From Bacillota bacterium (GTDB lineage: Bacteria > Bacillota > Sulfobacillia > Sulfobacillales > Sulfobacillaceae), in the NCBI GenBank assembly GCA_026627065.1, contig JAPNUO010000004.1, positions 298,056 through 362,055 on the forward strand: DNA of 64,000 nucleotides. The letters run 5' to 3'. Under the pieces are notes generated by a model, which was not told where the DNA came from, did not search any database, and saw nothing but the letters and a program-made list of their open reading frames with translations. The position numbers were made by a program, and so were the translations under genes. The first letter of the stretch is position 1; every line of letters starts with the position of its first letter. Shown here one piece after another: positions 8,972 through 17,476 of the stretch.

Positions 8972-10690
8972 GTGCTCAAACAATGGTGGGCAGGGGTTTT
9001 CGGCTGGGGCATGGTCGCTTCGAGTGCCTTGGGCGCCTTTTGGAACTTCCCGCCCCAACCCCTGCCCCACTCCGTGTCGTGGGGACCGACGCAATTTGTG
9101 AAGTATGCCTTTAATCGCGACAACAATCCTGTCATTGACCCGACCGCGCCCCTTTCCGTGGACTGGACGTTTACCGCACATGAGCCCCTGCAGCAAGCCT
9201 CCTATGCCGGCGGCGTTATCTACGTCTCCGGGGACGGCGGGGACCGAAGAAATGCGCTGGATAACCGCATCTATGCGCTTGATGCCCAAACCGGCCAACT
9301 TCTCTGGAGCCATCGGCTGAATAACATGTCGATGACGACGCCGGTGGTCGCTGACGGCCTGGTGTTCGTGGGGACCGGCACTCAACAGTTTCAGGGGATG
9401 AATCTCAGTCGGGAAAACCAGCTCAGGAGTCGCCACATTATCCGCGGTACCGGCCCGTCGGCCATTTGGGCGCTGAGCGCCCGCACCGGCGCGGTCGTCT
9501 GGCGGTTTCCTACCCGGGGGGAAGACATGCCCAGCTTCGTGTATCACCGCGGTCTTCTTTATTGCGCCAATGGGCAAGGCGAGGTGTACGCCTTCGACGC
9601 CCGTACGGGACGGCTTGCCTGGTCGCGGTCTATCGGCTCCTATGTGAGCATGTCTTCTCCCGTGTTGGGCCCGGGCGGCACGTTATACGTGTCCGGCGCC
9701 CATCCGTATGCCATTTACGCCATTGATACACGGACGCACCAAATCCGCTGGCGGCGGATTTTGCCCCAGGTCTTCGCCGGCTCCGATGACAGCGGATTAA
9801 GCTGGGCAGATCACCGGTTAGTTGTTGAAGGCACGGTGGGAAGCTGGACCCGTCCCAAAAGCGCGTTATTCTGCCTTGATGCCAAAAGCGGGCGCCTCCT
9901 CTACCGCCGAATTCTGGGAAGCGGCGTCTTGCCGAGGGATATTGAAGTGTCGACGCCGGTGGTGGTCGGCCACCGCGTTTATCTCGGCAGCCCCCTCACC
10001 GGCCAGGAATACGCCTATGGCCTCCAGCGCGGGCAACAACTCTGGCACTTTTCGGCGGCCGGGCCGATTGCCTCTTCCGCGGCGGTGACCGCCCACACCG
10101 TTTATGTGGGGGACGAGCGGGGATTTCTCTACGCGCTCGACGCGCGCACCGGCCGAGAACGCGGCAGCCTCTTCTTGTCCGGGGTGATGGCGGCCGACTA
10201 CCCGATCGTCGTCGGCCACACCCTGTATCAGCCGGATGAGAACGGCCAGCTGTTTGCCCTCGATCGCCGCGCGGTCTTTTTCACCCAACAGCACCGTCGG
10301 CCAAAACTCCCGAGGCCTGGAGGCGCTTTGGGGCAGACCATTTTGGCGGGGGAAGAGGAGTTCCGAAGCTCGTGGCCGGGTTCTGCGGGAAAGTCCTGCG
10401 AAACCTGCCACATTGCCGGGGGGACCGCCACCGCTTTTGAAGAGGGCGAGGTGGTGCCGTCGCTTTTAGGTGCCGCCAGCGGTTATCCGAAAATTGTGGA
10501 TGGCCAGGTGCGGACGCTGGATGATGAAATTAACCGGTGTCTTGCCGCTTTAAAGCAGCCCGCCTTGTCATCCCAGGACCCGCGCCTGCGCGCCCTGGAC
10601 GTCTATTTGCGCTGGCTTTCCAGCGGTTGGCCCGTCGAGATCGATCGTCAGGTCGGCCCCATTCGGGGCGCGGGAGGCGGATGCCAATGA
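8972..10690 (+). CDS. PQQ-like beta-propeller protein fused to cytochrome c
   Basis: A 572-residue exported protein. A hydrophobic N-terminus (about 5-25) is followed by a propeller of about eight PQQ-type repeats, with signatures such as YALDAQTGQLLW, YAFDARTGRLAW and YALDARTGRE. A C-terminal cytochrome c domain follows, with heme motif CETCH at 476-480 and an EINRCLAAL...YLRWLSSG segment like those of SoxA/TsdA-type cytochromes. This suggests a periplasmic-face quinoprotein dehydrogenase or sulfur-compound oxidase passing electrons to a cytochrome. Tetrathionate hydrolases are also propellers of this kind, but I cannot assign a substrate. The GTG at 8972 has GGGGGGAT upstream. The next gene, a cytochrome c, overlaps its stop and is a likely electron acceptor. 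Confidence 0.82.
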   Translation: MLKQWWAGVFGWGMVASSALGAFWNFPPQPLPHSVSWGPTQFVKYAFNRDNNPVIDPTAPLSVDWTFTAHEPLQQASYAGGVIYVSGDGGDRRNALDNRIYALDAQTGQLLWSHRLNNMSMTTPVVADGLVFVGTGTQQFQGMNLSRENQLRSRHIIRGTGPSAIWALSARTGAVVWRFPTRGEDMPSFVYHRGLLYCANGQGEVYAFDARTGRLAWSRSIGSYVSMSSPVLGPGGTLYVSGAHPYAIYAIDTRTHQIRWRRILPQVFAGSDDSGLSWADHRLVVEGTVGSWTRPKSALFCLDAKSGRLLYRRILGSGVLPRDIEVSTPVVVGHRVYLGSPLTGQEYAYGLQRGQQLWHFSAAGPIASSAAVTAHTVYVGDERGFLYALDARTGRERGSLFLSGVMAADYPIVVGHTLYQPDENGQLFALDRRAVFFTQQHRRPKLPRPGGALGQTILAGEEEFRSSWPGSAGKSCETCHIAGGTATAFEEGEVVPSLLGAASGYPKIVDGQVRTLDDEINRCLAALKQPALSSQDPRLRALDVYLRWLSSGWPVEIDRQVGPIRGAGGGCQ

Positions 10691-11049
10691 GCCCGCGGGA
10701 CGTCAGGTATCGAACCATCGGGGCGGTCATGGCGGCGCTCTGCCTCGTTGGCGCGTATGGGTGGCGACGGGAGGTCGGCCAAAGCCGAGCTGCCGCGTGG
10801 CGCCAAGAAGCTCAGGTTGGCCAGCAGCTGTTTTCCGCGCTCTGCGAGACGTGCCACGGCCCCGACGGGAACGGAGCCGGCGGGGCACCCAATCTGAACA
10901 ACGGCGACATTCTGCAAAAATACCCGACGGTTTCCCAATTAACGACATTTATTCAACAACGGATGCCAGCGAGTGATCCGGGGGTCTTGACACCTCTTCA
11001 AGCGCGCGATCTGGCGGTGTGGATTTGGTCGTTAAATCCGCCTTCCTAG
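10687..11049 (+). CDS. membrane-anchored monoheme cytochrome c
   Basis: A 120-residue class I cytochrome c. One N-terminal membrane segment (about 10-25) serves as anchor or signal. The heme motif CETCHGPDGNGAGG comes next, and a downstream RMPASD Met is the probable axial ligand. The ATG at 10687 overlaps the TGA of the propeller gene (ATGA), with GGGAGG 9 nt upstream. An in-frame ATG two codons earlier is too close to that site. The coupling strongly suggests it accepts electrons from the fused cytochrome and passes them to a terminal oxidase, which is not in the window. Confidence 0.88.
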   Translation: MSPRDVRYRTIGAVMAALCLVGAYGWRREVGQSRAAAWRQEAQVGQQLFSALCETCHGPDGNGAGGAPNLNNGDILQKYPTVSQLTTFIQQRMPASDPGVLTPLQARDLAVWIWSLNPPS

Positions 11050-11067
11050 GCCGTGTAGCGTCGCAAG

Positions 11068-11096
11068 TTGAAGTTATTGCGCCAAGACGTTACAAT
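11068..11096 (+). promoter_or_regulatory. sigma-A-type promoter for the GNAT/glycosyltransferase operon
   Basis: TTGAAG (11068-11073) and TACAAT (11091-11096) are 17 nt apart, close to consensus. The pair stands between the cytochrome c stop and the GNAT start, so the downstream genes appear to be an independent transcription unit. Confidence 0.7.
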
Positions 11097-11129
11097 GTGT
11101 CCATGTTGCGAAAGGGAGGGCCTTGGTCG

Positions 11130-12002
11130 GTGAGGTATGTCCGAGCCACCGCGGAGGATCAGGCGCGGATTCAGGAATTTTTAGCGCAGTTTGTCGACGA
11201 CTATTTATCCGAACATATTACAGCTTACCTGGCCTCGGATACCGGCGGGATCTATCTGGCCCTTGACGACAACGGGCAGCTGGCGGCTCTGGCGGTGGTG
11301 GACATGGTGAAAACCCACGAAGCGTACCTCAGCGGCATGCGAGTCCGTCCAGAGTTGCAAGGGACCTCAGTAGGCTTGGAATTTGCCGAGTTTCAAGTGC
11401 AGGAGGCAAAACGGCTGGGCGCCAAGGTCATTCGCGCGTTGGTGGGCCGGGGCAATGAATTGGCCCAGCAAATTCTCCAGGAGAAGCTCGGATTTCGGGT
11501 GGTCGATGAATGGGTGGTGGGCAGCATGCAAGGGTTTGAAGCTCCGGCCTACCCCGACGGCGTGGCAGGGCCCGCGTGGGCCGTCGACCGCGAGCGGTTG
11601 GAGGCGTTTTTTCAGCAACACGGCCAGGACCTCTGGTCTAACCACAACCATTGGCTTCCGCGGGCGTTGTCTTTTGAGGACGTGTGGCACGGCGTTGAAC
11701 AGGGAGCGCTGGCGGTGGCGCCCCAAGAGTCGCAGGAAGCGGTCGATACTGTCGCGTTGTTTGAGATTTTTGATGGCGACATGCATCTCAATTATTTGCG
11801 AACCATGGGACAGCATTTAAAATCTTTAATTCAGTATTTGTGGGTGGAAGCCCGGGCCTGGGGCGTCAAAACGCTGCACTTTGGGCTGCCCCGCCATTCG
11901 GCCGACAAGTTTGTGGAGATGTCGGGGTTGCCGCTGACGCGCGAATGGCATGGCCTGGTGCTGGAAAAGCAGGTCGGCTTGTCGTCAACCTCTGCGGTTT
12001 AA
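11130..12002 (+). CDS. GNAT-family N-acetyltransferase, two-domain
   Basis: A 290-residue protein. The N-terminal 160 residues are a GNAT domain with a recognisable acetyl-CoA pyrophosphate loop region (VRPELQGTSVGLEFAEFQ) and the following helix and strand (AKVIRALVGRGN). The rest looks like a second, degenerate GNAT-type half. It would transfer an acetyl group to an unknown small molecule or protein. I place the start at GTG 11130, after GGGAGG; an in-frame ATG at 11103 lacks a ribosome site. It is the first gene of a run of closely spaced plus-strand genes whose others concern glycan synthesis and export. Confidence 0.75.
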   Translation: MRYVRATAEDQARIQEFLAQFVDDYLSEHITAYLASDTGGIYLALDDNGQLAALAVVDMVKTHEAYLSGMRVRPELQGTSVGLEFAEFQVQEAKRLGAKVIRALVGRGNELAQQILQEKLGFRVVDEWVVGSMQGFEAPAYPDGVAGPAWAVDRERLEAFFQQHGQDLWSNHNHWLPRALSFEDVWHGVEQGALAVAPQESQEAVDTVALFEIFDGDMHLNYLRTMGQHLKSLIQYLWVEARAWGVKTLHFGLPRHSADKFVEMSGLPLTREWHGLVLEKQVGLSSTSAV

Positions 12003-12003
12003 G

Positions 12004-13158
12004 ATGCGCCGCTGGGTTCTCCGGTTTCGGCAATGGTGGCCCGAGGGCCAGGCGGGGCGAGAGATCTGGCAAAATCTGCTGTTTTCCCGCATCGCGCTGG
12101 TTGCTGTGGGTTGGATTGCATTGGCCGAATTGCCGTGGCAGTATGTCTCGCCCACTTATAATCCGTCCACGAACCCGCTCGTTCTTATGTGGATTCGCTG
12201 GGACGCCCTTTGGTATACCGGGATTGCCCAGCATGGCTATTGGCCCCAAGCCTTGGCGTTCTTCCCGCTGTATCCGCTCTTAATTGCCGGGTTTCACCTG
12301 GTCTTTCGCCTCTCCTATGATGTCTCGGCGCTGGTAGTGTCCAACCTGTCTCTCATTTTGTTCCAGGTCACCTTTTATCGTCTGGTGCGCGCTTACTTTC
12401 CCGAGCGGGTGGCTCGCCGGGCGGTGTGGTTCTCGCTGGCGTTTCCCACCGCGTTTTATTTGTCCGGCGCCTATACCGAGGCGCTCTTCATGTGGTTGAG
12501 CACCGCCGCCTTTCTGGCGGCCCACGAGCGGCGCTTTTGGCTGGTCGGCATTTACGGATGCTTGGCTACGCTGACGCGCAACGAAGGGGCGTTTTTGGTG
12601 ATTCCCTATCTTTGGGCGTATTACCAAGAGCATCGCTGGCGGCTGACGCGGGACATCATGCCGCTTGCCTTGATGCCTTTGGCCATGTTGGCCTTTATGG
12701 CCTATCAGTGGCGCGACTTCGGCAATCCGCTGGCGTTTTTGGCGGCGCAGAGCTACTGGGGACGGCAATTGAGCTTTCCCTGGCGCGGAATTTGGCTGGC
12801 CCTCGGCGTGATTTGGCAGGGTGGTCCGTTGCAAGCGGACACCGTTCTCAGTATGATAGACTTGTTGGCTGCCGTGTCTTCGGCGGTGTTATGGGTGTAC
12901 GGCCTAAAGAAGAGGTTGCCACCTGACTGGTTGGTCTATTGGGGTATATTGTGGTTGGTGGATATTTCAGCCCCGGTGCCGTCGGGCCAAAGCCCGCTAT
13001 TAAGTATGTCGCGGCTGGTGCTGGTGTTGTTTCCGAGCTTTGTGGCCTTGGCCATACTGGCTCGCAACGCGGGATGGCGGAGATTGTTGACGTGGGTGTT
13101 GCCCATGCTGCAGGCGTTGTTTTTCGTCATCTTTACCACCTGGCACTGGATCGCGTAG
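12004..13158 (+). CDS. PIG-V-like mannosyltransferase family membrane protein (GT-C)
   Basis: A 384-residue polytopic membrane protein with about ten hydrophobic segments. The first large loop carries WIRWDALWYTGIAQHGYW and then FFPLYPLLI, signatures of the bacterial PIG-V-like/GT-C family that take sugar from a polyprenyl-phosphate donor outside the membrane. TRNEG lies in a later loop, as in the family. The ATG at 12004 begins one base after the GNAT stop. The adjacent Dpm1-like synthase would make the lipid-linked mannose such an enzyme uses, so the two probably act in one pathway for mannosylating an exported lipid, glycan or protein. Confidence 0.85.
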   Translation: MRRWVLRFRQWWPEGQAGREIWQNLLFSRIALVAVGWIALAELPWQYVSPTYNPSTNPLVLMWIRWDALWYTGIAQHGYWPQALAFFPLYPLLIAGFHLVFRLSYDVSALVVSNLSLILFQVTFYRLVRAYFPERVARRAVWFSLAFPTAFYLSGAYTEALFMWLSTAAFLAAHERRFWLVGIYGCLATLTRNEGAFLVIPYLWAYYQEHRWRLTRDIMPLALMPLAMLAFMAYQWRDFGNPLAFLAAQSYWGRQLSFPWRGIWLALGVIWQGGPLQADTVLSMIDLLAAVSSAVLWVYGLKKRLPPDWLVYWGILWLVDISAPVPSGQSPLLSMSRLVLVLFPSFVALAILARNAGWRRLLTWVLPMLQALFFVIFTTWHWIA

Positions 13159-13182
13159 GCTCATCGAGGAGGCTCGTGATCA

Positions 13183-13932
13183 GTGAAGGCATTAGTGATT
13201 TTGCCCACCTACAACGAGATAGGGAACTTGGGTCCGATGGTGGAGGCTATCCTAGCGCAAGGCCCCATGTTTGACATTTTGATCATTGACGACGGGTCCC
13301 CGGATGGGACCGGGCTTTTGGCGGATCATTTGAAGGAGACATATCCTGACCGCGTAGAAGTGATTCATCGACAAGGCAAATTGGGATTAGCTACCGCGTA
13401 CCTGACCGGATTCCGTTACGGGATTAAGCGAGGGTACGAGTATTTTTTTGAAATGGATGCGGATTTTTCTCACAATCCCGCCTACCTTCCCGCCTTTATC
13501 GACACGCTCCACCGCGAAGGGGCCGACCTGGTCTTGGGATCGCGCTACGTCCCCGGCGGCGGCGTCACCCAGTGGCCCTGGTATCGCAAACTGGTGTCGC
13601 GCGGGGGGTCGCTGTATGCGTCCAAAATGTTGGGGGTCGAGATCCGCGATTTAACCGGCGGATTCAAATGCTTTCGCCGGTCGGTTTTAGAGGCGCTGGA
13701 CCTGGAGTCGATTGAGTCGACCGGCTACGGGTTTCAAATCGAGCTTACGTACCGCGCCGTCGAGGCCGGGTTCAAAGTGGTGGAGATGCCTATTGTCTTT
13801 GAGGAGCGGCGCGCAGGACGCAGCAAGATGTCGCTCGGCATCTTTCTGGAGGCGTTTTGGATGGTGACCAAAATGCGCGCTCAACGAGCGGCGAGGCAAG
13901 CGGAGCGGGCGCCGGAGCGCCTGCGGCCGTAA
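13183..13932 (+). CDS. polyprenol-phosphate mannosyltransferase (Dpm1-like GT2)
   Basis: A cytosolic-face GT2 glycosyltransferase of 249 residues that moves a hexose (usually mannose from GDP-mannose) onto polyprenyl phosphate. The markers are in order: LPTYNE at the N-terminus, DDGSPDGT, the DAD of FEMDADFSHNP, GSRYVPGG, LTGGFKCFRR, and EERRAGRSKM near the end. There is no C-terminal membrane domain, as in the soluble Dpm1 class; the following GtrA-like protein may supply membrane functions. The start is GTG 13183, with GAGGAGGC upstream. The manB-type phosphohexomutase at 19.9 kb could feed the same pool. Confidence 0.92.
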   Translation: MKALVILPTYNEIGNLGPMVEAILAQGPMFDILIIDDGSPDGTGLLADHLKETYPDRVEVIHRQGKLGLATAYLTGFRYGIKRGYEYFFEMDADFSHNPAYLPAFIDTLHREGADLVLGSRYVPGGGVTQWPWYRKLVSRGGSLYASKMLGVEIRDLTGGFKCFRRSVLEALDLESIESTGYGFQIELTYRAVEAGFKVVEMPIVFEERRAGRSKMSLGIFLEAFWMVTKMRAQRAARQAERAPERLRP

Positions 13933-13934
13933 CC

Positions 13935-14438
13935 ATGATGGTCCGTCGGCTGTTTTGGTACCTGGTGGTCGGAGCCAGCGGCATTGTGGTCAACATGGGG
14001 GTGCTGACTCTGGCCCGCGCTCTCTTTCCCCATTGGCTGACAATGACCTACCTGTGGGCCGTGGAGAGCGCCATCATCTGGAATTATGTCTGGAATGCCC
14101 GCTTTACCTTTCGCCAGCCTTTTCGCTGGTTAGGATTGGGCCGTTATAACTTAGTCTCGGCAGCCGGGGCGATGATTCAGACGGCGCTTTACCGCTATCT
14201 CTTGTCTCTTGGATGGAACTATCTCTTGGCCGACTTAGTGGCGATTCCCGTGGCCACCGGGTTTGGCTTTGTGTTTTCCTGGATCTGGGTCTTTCGGCAG
14301 CGTACGCGGACGGCAACCGCTCCGGACGCGTTTTCTCCCCAGCTTGAGGTGTCTGACAGCAAGGAGGCAGTAAGCGACGCTGATGGCAACCCGCTGCACG
14401 CCGGATTTGGTTCCTCGCGTCCTCAAAGTCATCGCTGA
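13935..14438 (+). CDS. GtrA family membrane protein
   Basis: A 167-residue protein with four predicted membrane segments and the GtrA hallmarks: YLVVGASGIVVNMGVL at the start, IWNYVWNARFTF between segments 2 and 3, and SWIWVF at the end of segment 4. GtrA proteins are thought to help flip polyprenyl-phosphate sugars made by neighbouring Dpm1-type enzymes, which matches the context. The start is ATG 13935, two bases after the synthase stop. The C-terminal tail of about 45 residues after segment 4 is hydrophilic and overlaps the first 56 bases of the next gene. Confidence 0.88.
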   Translation: MMVRRLFWYLVVGASGIVVNMGVLTLARALFPHWLTMTYLWAVESAIIWNYVWNARFTFRQPFRWLGLGRYNLVSAAGAMIQTALYRYLLSLGWNYLLADLVAIPVATGFGFVFSWIWVFRQRTRTATAPDAFSPQLEVSDSKEAVSDADGNPLHAGFGSSRPQSHR

Positions 14439-15156
14439 TGCCGGCGCCGCGTTATTGGCGGGGGGCGCCGAAGTGGCACGGGTGGAAGACACCATGCAGC
14501 GCCTGGGCAAGGCGTATGGCGTGGATCCGGTCGAGGTGATTGTGTTGCCCACGGCGCTATTTGTGAACGCGCCAGGAGGCACGGTGATGCGCCGCATTCA
14601 ACGCCGCGCCGTCAATTTGGCGGTCGTGGCGGCCATTAACCAGCTGTCGCGCGACGTCAGCGTCGCGCCTCTTCCGTTAGCGGAGCTGGAGGAGCGGCTT
14701 GCCCGCGCGCGCGAAGCGCGCCGCTATCCCCCGTGGACGGTAGGCCTATTTGCGGCCCTTGCTGCAGCGGCGCTGTCGCAAATCTTCGGCGCCCGCCTGG
14801 TGGACATGCTGCCGGCAGCCGTGTCGGGCGGTCTGACCGGCTGGCTCCGCCAAGTGTTGAAGGCCACGGGCTTGGCGAATCCGGTGGGGGATATGATCGC
14901 GGCAATGGTGGCCGTGGCGCCGGCCTTGGCTGTGAGCCTGGCGCGTGGCCCAGATGCGGGGATCGTCGTCGTCAGCGGCATTATGGTGTTGACGCCGGGG
15001 CTCCTGATCACGACCGCCGTGCGCGACGGGATTCAGGGCGACTTGCTGTCGTCCGCGGCGCGCATGCTGGAAGCGCTTCTGTCTGCCGGCGCGATTGCCG
15101 CAGGGGCCAGCTTGCCGCTCTACCTCTTCTTCCTCGGGGGAGGCCATTTAGGGTGA
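14383..15156 (+). CDS. threonine/serine exporter family protein, ThrE N-terminal part (YjjP-like)
   Basis: A 257-residue protein: a cytosolic N-terminal region of about 115 residues with the family pattern AALLAGGAEVARVEDTMQRL, then five hydrophobic segments. It corresponds to the ThrE/DUF1212 half (YjjP) of the ThrE exporter, with the other half encoded by the next gene. Together they should export amino acids such as threonine or serine, or small dicarboxylates as described for YjjPB. The ATG at 14383 has AAGGAGG about 14 nt upstream, which is long, so the exact start is uncertain. It overlaps the GtrA gene by 56 bp. Confidence 0.88.
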   Translation: MATRCTPDLVPRVLKVIADAGAALLAGGAEVARVEDTMQRLGKAYGVDPVEVIVLPTALFVNAPGGTVMRRIQRRAVNLAVVAAINQLSRDVSVAPLPLAELEERLARAREARRYPPWTVGLFAALAAAALSQIFGARLVDMLPAAVSGGLTGWLRQVLKATGLANPVGDMIAAMVAVAPALAVSLARGPDAGIVVVSGIMVLTPGLLITTAVRDGIQGDLLSSAARMLEALLSAGAIAAGASLPLYLFFLGGGHLG

Positions 15157-15599
15157 TTGTCAGGGGAGTGGTGTTGTCCGGCATCACGGCGGTGGCGTTT
15201 GGCCTGCTCTATCAAGTGTCCGGCTGGTCAGTCGCCATTGCCGGGCTGATTGGCATGATCTCTTGGGGGATCGCGGCGCCCTTGGATCATCTCGCCAATG
15301 CACGCCTGCTGGGGACGTTTGTGGGGGCCTTTTGCGTGGGGGCGGCGGCCGAGGTGGCCGCCAAGGTGAAGCAGGAGCCGTCCCTGGTCTTTCTGGTGCC
15401 GGCGATCATCGTGTTTGTCCCGGGCGAGCTCGCCTACAAAAGCATGGTGGCCTTTTTGCGAAACCATTTTGTGGCAGGGCTGGAAGCGGGGCTGACCGCG
15501 TTTCTGGAGGCCGGGGCTATTGCCGTGGGTTTGGCCCTCGCGACCGCCTTGGTGCGCCCGCTGCTCCGGCGCCATGGCTCCCCGCCCCGTCATTCCTGA
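15153..15599 (+). CDS. threonine/serine exporter, small subunit (YjjB/ThrE_2-like)
   Basis: A 148-residue protein with four to five hydrophobic segments and the family segment FLVPAIIVFVPGELAYKSM. It is the partner of the preceding YjjP-like protein. The GTG at 15153 overlaps the TGA of that gene (GTGA), with GGGGGAGG upstream, so the two subunits are translationally coupled. It is the last gene of the operon that starts at about 11.1 kb; the next gene converges from the minus strand. Confidence 0.87.
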   Translation: MIVRGVVLSGITAVAFGLLYQVSGWSVAIAGLIGMISWGIAAPLDHLANARLLGTFVGAFCVGAAAEVAAKVKQEPSLVFLVPAIIVFVPGELAYKSMVAFLRNHFVAGLEAGLTAFLEAGAIAVGLALATALVRPLLRRHGSPPRHS

Positions 15600-15634
15600 G
15601 GAGAACGCACGCAGTCGCTCGGGCGGCAAGCTTT

Positions 15635-15937
15635 TTACACGTCTGGCGGCAGCGAGGAGAGGATGCCTTCTTGGTACAAGAGCTGGATGACGGCTGGCGC
15701 ATCACGGGTGATGACAAAGAGCTCCTGGCAGGCACCGCCCGACCGGCCAATGAGCTTAAACCCGCTTTGGGTGAAATACTGAAAGGTAAAACCCACCGAG
15801 CCGCCCACCTTCGGCTTAATGATCCCCGGGATGACCCCATCCACCGTCGGAATGGCGGACAACATTTTCAGCCCCGGTTCCAGCTCCGCGAGCACGTGGT
15901 GCTGCCGTTTGACCTTTTGCTGGCGATATCGCGCCAT
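15635..15937 (-). CDS. conserved small protein, DUF2103-like
   Basis: A 100-residue soluble protein. The order of segments (HHVLAELEPGLKMLSAIP, VDGVIPGIIKPKVGG, FTQSGFKLIGRSGGACQELFVITRD) resembles DUF2103, annotated elsewhere as predicted metal-binding. I recall this family only moderately well and no function is established. The ATG at 15937 has GAAGGGT upstream. A TACAAT-like -10 box on the minus strand (15977-15972) suggests it may have its own promoter. It lies 77 bp downstream of minC. Confidence 0.68.
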   Translation of the reverse strand: MARYRQQKVKRQHHVLAELEPGLKMLSAIPTVDGVIPGIIKPKVGGSVGFTFQYFTQSGFKLIGRSGGACQELFVITRDAPAVIQLLYQEGILSSLPPDV

Positions 15938-16014
15938 GGTGACCCTTCTCTCAGAGTTTCTGCCTGTCTTTATTGTACTCTGATGAGGGCCACGAGAGCT
16001 AATGACCCGCGACG

Positions 16015-16689
16015 TCAGGAGGGCGTGGCCGACGAAAATCGCTCAAGCCAGGAATTGCGGTCGTGGGTCACCACCTCCGGCAGCCGAATGTCCTGCCAGG
16101 GTTTGACCACTACTTCGCCGTTTTCGATGAGCGCTTTCTCCGGTGTTCCGCTGCCGTCGGCATTGCCTAGCGCGAGCATTCCCGCGATGCGCACCTGGCT
16201 CGGATCAAACCGCAAGGCGTAAATCGCGCGGGTGGCGTCGTCCGGTTGGCCCGCGTAGGCGACCCCGCGCAGCCAGCCAAACACCATGATGTCTCCCCCC
16301 GCCATGAGGGTGGCTCCGGGATTGACATCCCCGACGACGATGAGGTCGCCGGGGTGGCTGATGCGTTGGCCGGAACGAACCGTCTGGCGAAGGACCTTGG
16401 GCGGCACCAAGCGATCCGCGGGACGATGGTCGAGGGCTAGAAGATTTGACGCCTCGCGCTCCTGAACACCTCTCAAGCTCAGATTGGGGAACTCCTCAAA
16501 CACCTCAGTGATGGCTGAAAAGATTTGCGGCGTTAAGGTCTTTTCCGGCAACTCGACAACCAGGCTGGCCCGGCCGAGAAAGGCAGCCCGGGCCGCCAGC
16601 GTACGCCGAAGTTCCTCTGCCAACGCGTCTGGGCTGAACACCTGAGAGATCACCAGTCGAAGTCCTCGGCGGTCACCTTTGATGTCCAT
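16015..16689 (-). CDS. minC: septum site-determining protein MinC
   Basis: MinC blocks FtsZ assembly away from mid-cell and normally works with the ATPase MinD. The 224-residue protein has an N-terminal MinC_N-like region (about 1-100) and a C-terminal beta-helix domain with the family core GDLIVVGDVNPGATLMAGGDIMVFGWLRG, here with VAYAG after it. The ATG at 16689 follows GGAGGATCACG and starts 17 bp inside the end of the preceding gene. No minD is present next to it. Instead it is the last member of an overlapping operon with a TraG-like ATPase and a replication-relaxation protein, an unusual setting. Confidence 0.88.
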   Translation of the reverse strand: MDIKGDRRGLRLVISQVFSPDALAEELRRTLAARAAFLGRASLVVELPEKTLTPQIFSAITEVFEEFPNLSLRGVQEREASNLLALDHRPADRLVPPKVLRQTVRSGQRISHPGDLIVVGDVNPGATLMAGGDIMVFGWLRGVAYAGQPDDATRAIYALRFDPSQVRIAGMLALGNADGSGTPEKALIENGEVVVKPWQDIRLPEVVTHDRNSWLERFSSATPS

Positions 16690-17476
16690 CGTGATCCTCC
16701 ACCCCCGAACCGACACTTTCCCCTAAAATTCGCGCCGTTTTTGGCGAATTCCTGCCATAGCGCGGAAAAACTTTTGCGCGAGAGCCCCGGCGCAGGTAAT
16801 GGATGACCGTGCGGTGGCGACGCTCCTCGGCGTATTCTTCGAGCTCGCACCCTAAACGGGCAGGATCCGGCACTTCCTGCCCATCGACGACATAGCGGTG
16901 GCGCCAAGGCCTGTCCGCACATTCCCCAGTGCGGACGGTGGCGGCGGGACGCTCCCAGGTGGCCGGATCCAAGGTGGGATGTGCGCTCGACGAAAGCTGC
17001 CAAGGCAAAGGAGCGCGGGCTGCCAGCCAAAGACGTAATCGCTTCAGGCGGCGAGGGCCGCCGTCAGCCACGACCCACAAATAATACTGATCCTGGGTGC
17101 CCTGGTAGCGGGCGAGCTTTTGGCGCCATTGGCGCTCCGTCTCTTTGCCTGTGTCCACCTCCAGCAGAACGGGGCGAGCGGCGTTGTCCAGCGTCAGGAT
17201 GGCGTCGGGACAGGCTCCGCCCGGCAATGGCGGCATGACCTGCCCCCAATGGATGCCTAAGGGCGCCGTCGTCAAGTACACTTCGGTAACCAGCGCGCGA
17301 TGACGCAGGCGGTGGCCGCCCCGAAATCGCTCGACATGCCAGAGACCGCGGTTGTGCCACAGCATTTCCGGGGTCATGGCGAGGTCCTGGGGGCGTAGAT
17401 GGTAATAGCGCCAGAGCTGCTCTTCGCTGAGATAGCCGGTGGCTGCCAACACCTGGTCGATGGTCGGCGTCTTCAC
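16673..17476 (-). CDS. replication-relaxation family protein
   Basis: A 267-residue soluble protein. The N-terminal 70 residues look like a winged helix (DQVLAATGYLSEEQLWRYYHL), and the central part resembles a nuclease-like fold (PDAILTLDNAARPVLLEVDTGKETERQWRQKLARY). This arrangement matches the replication-relaxation family (PF13814), usually found on plasmids and integrative elements beside TraG/FtsK-type ATPases. The start is GTG 17476 with GGAGGGT upstream. It overlaps the ATPase gene by 4 bp and minC by 17 bp, so all three are probably made together. Its biochemical role is unknown. Confidence 0.75.
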   Translation of the reverse strand: MKTPTIDQVLAATGYLSEEQLWRYYHLRPQDLAMTPEMLWHNRGLWHVERFRGGHRLRHRALVTEVYLTTAPLGIHWGQVMPPLPGGACPDAILTLDNAARPVLLEVDTGKETERQWRQKLARYQGTQDQYYLWVVADGGPRRLKRLRLWLAARAPLPWQLSSSAHPTLDPATWERPAATVRTGECADRPWRHRYVVDGQEVPDPARLGCELEEYAEERRHRTVIHYLRRGSRAKVFPRYGRNSPKTARILGESVGSGVEDHDGHQR

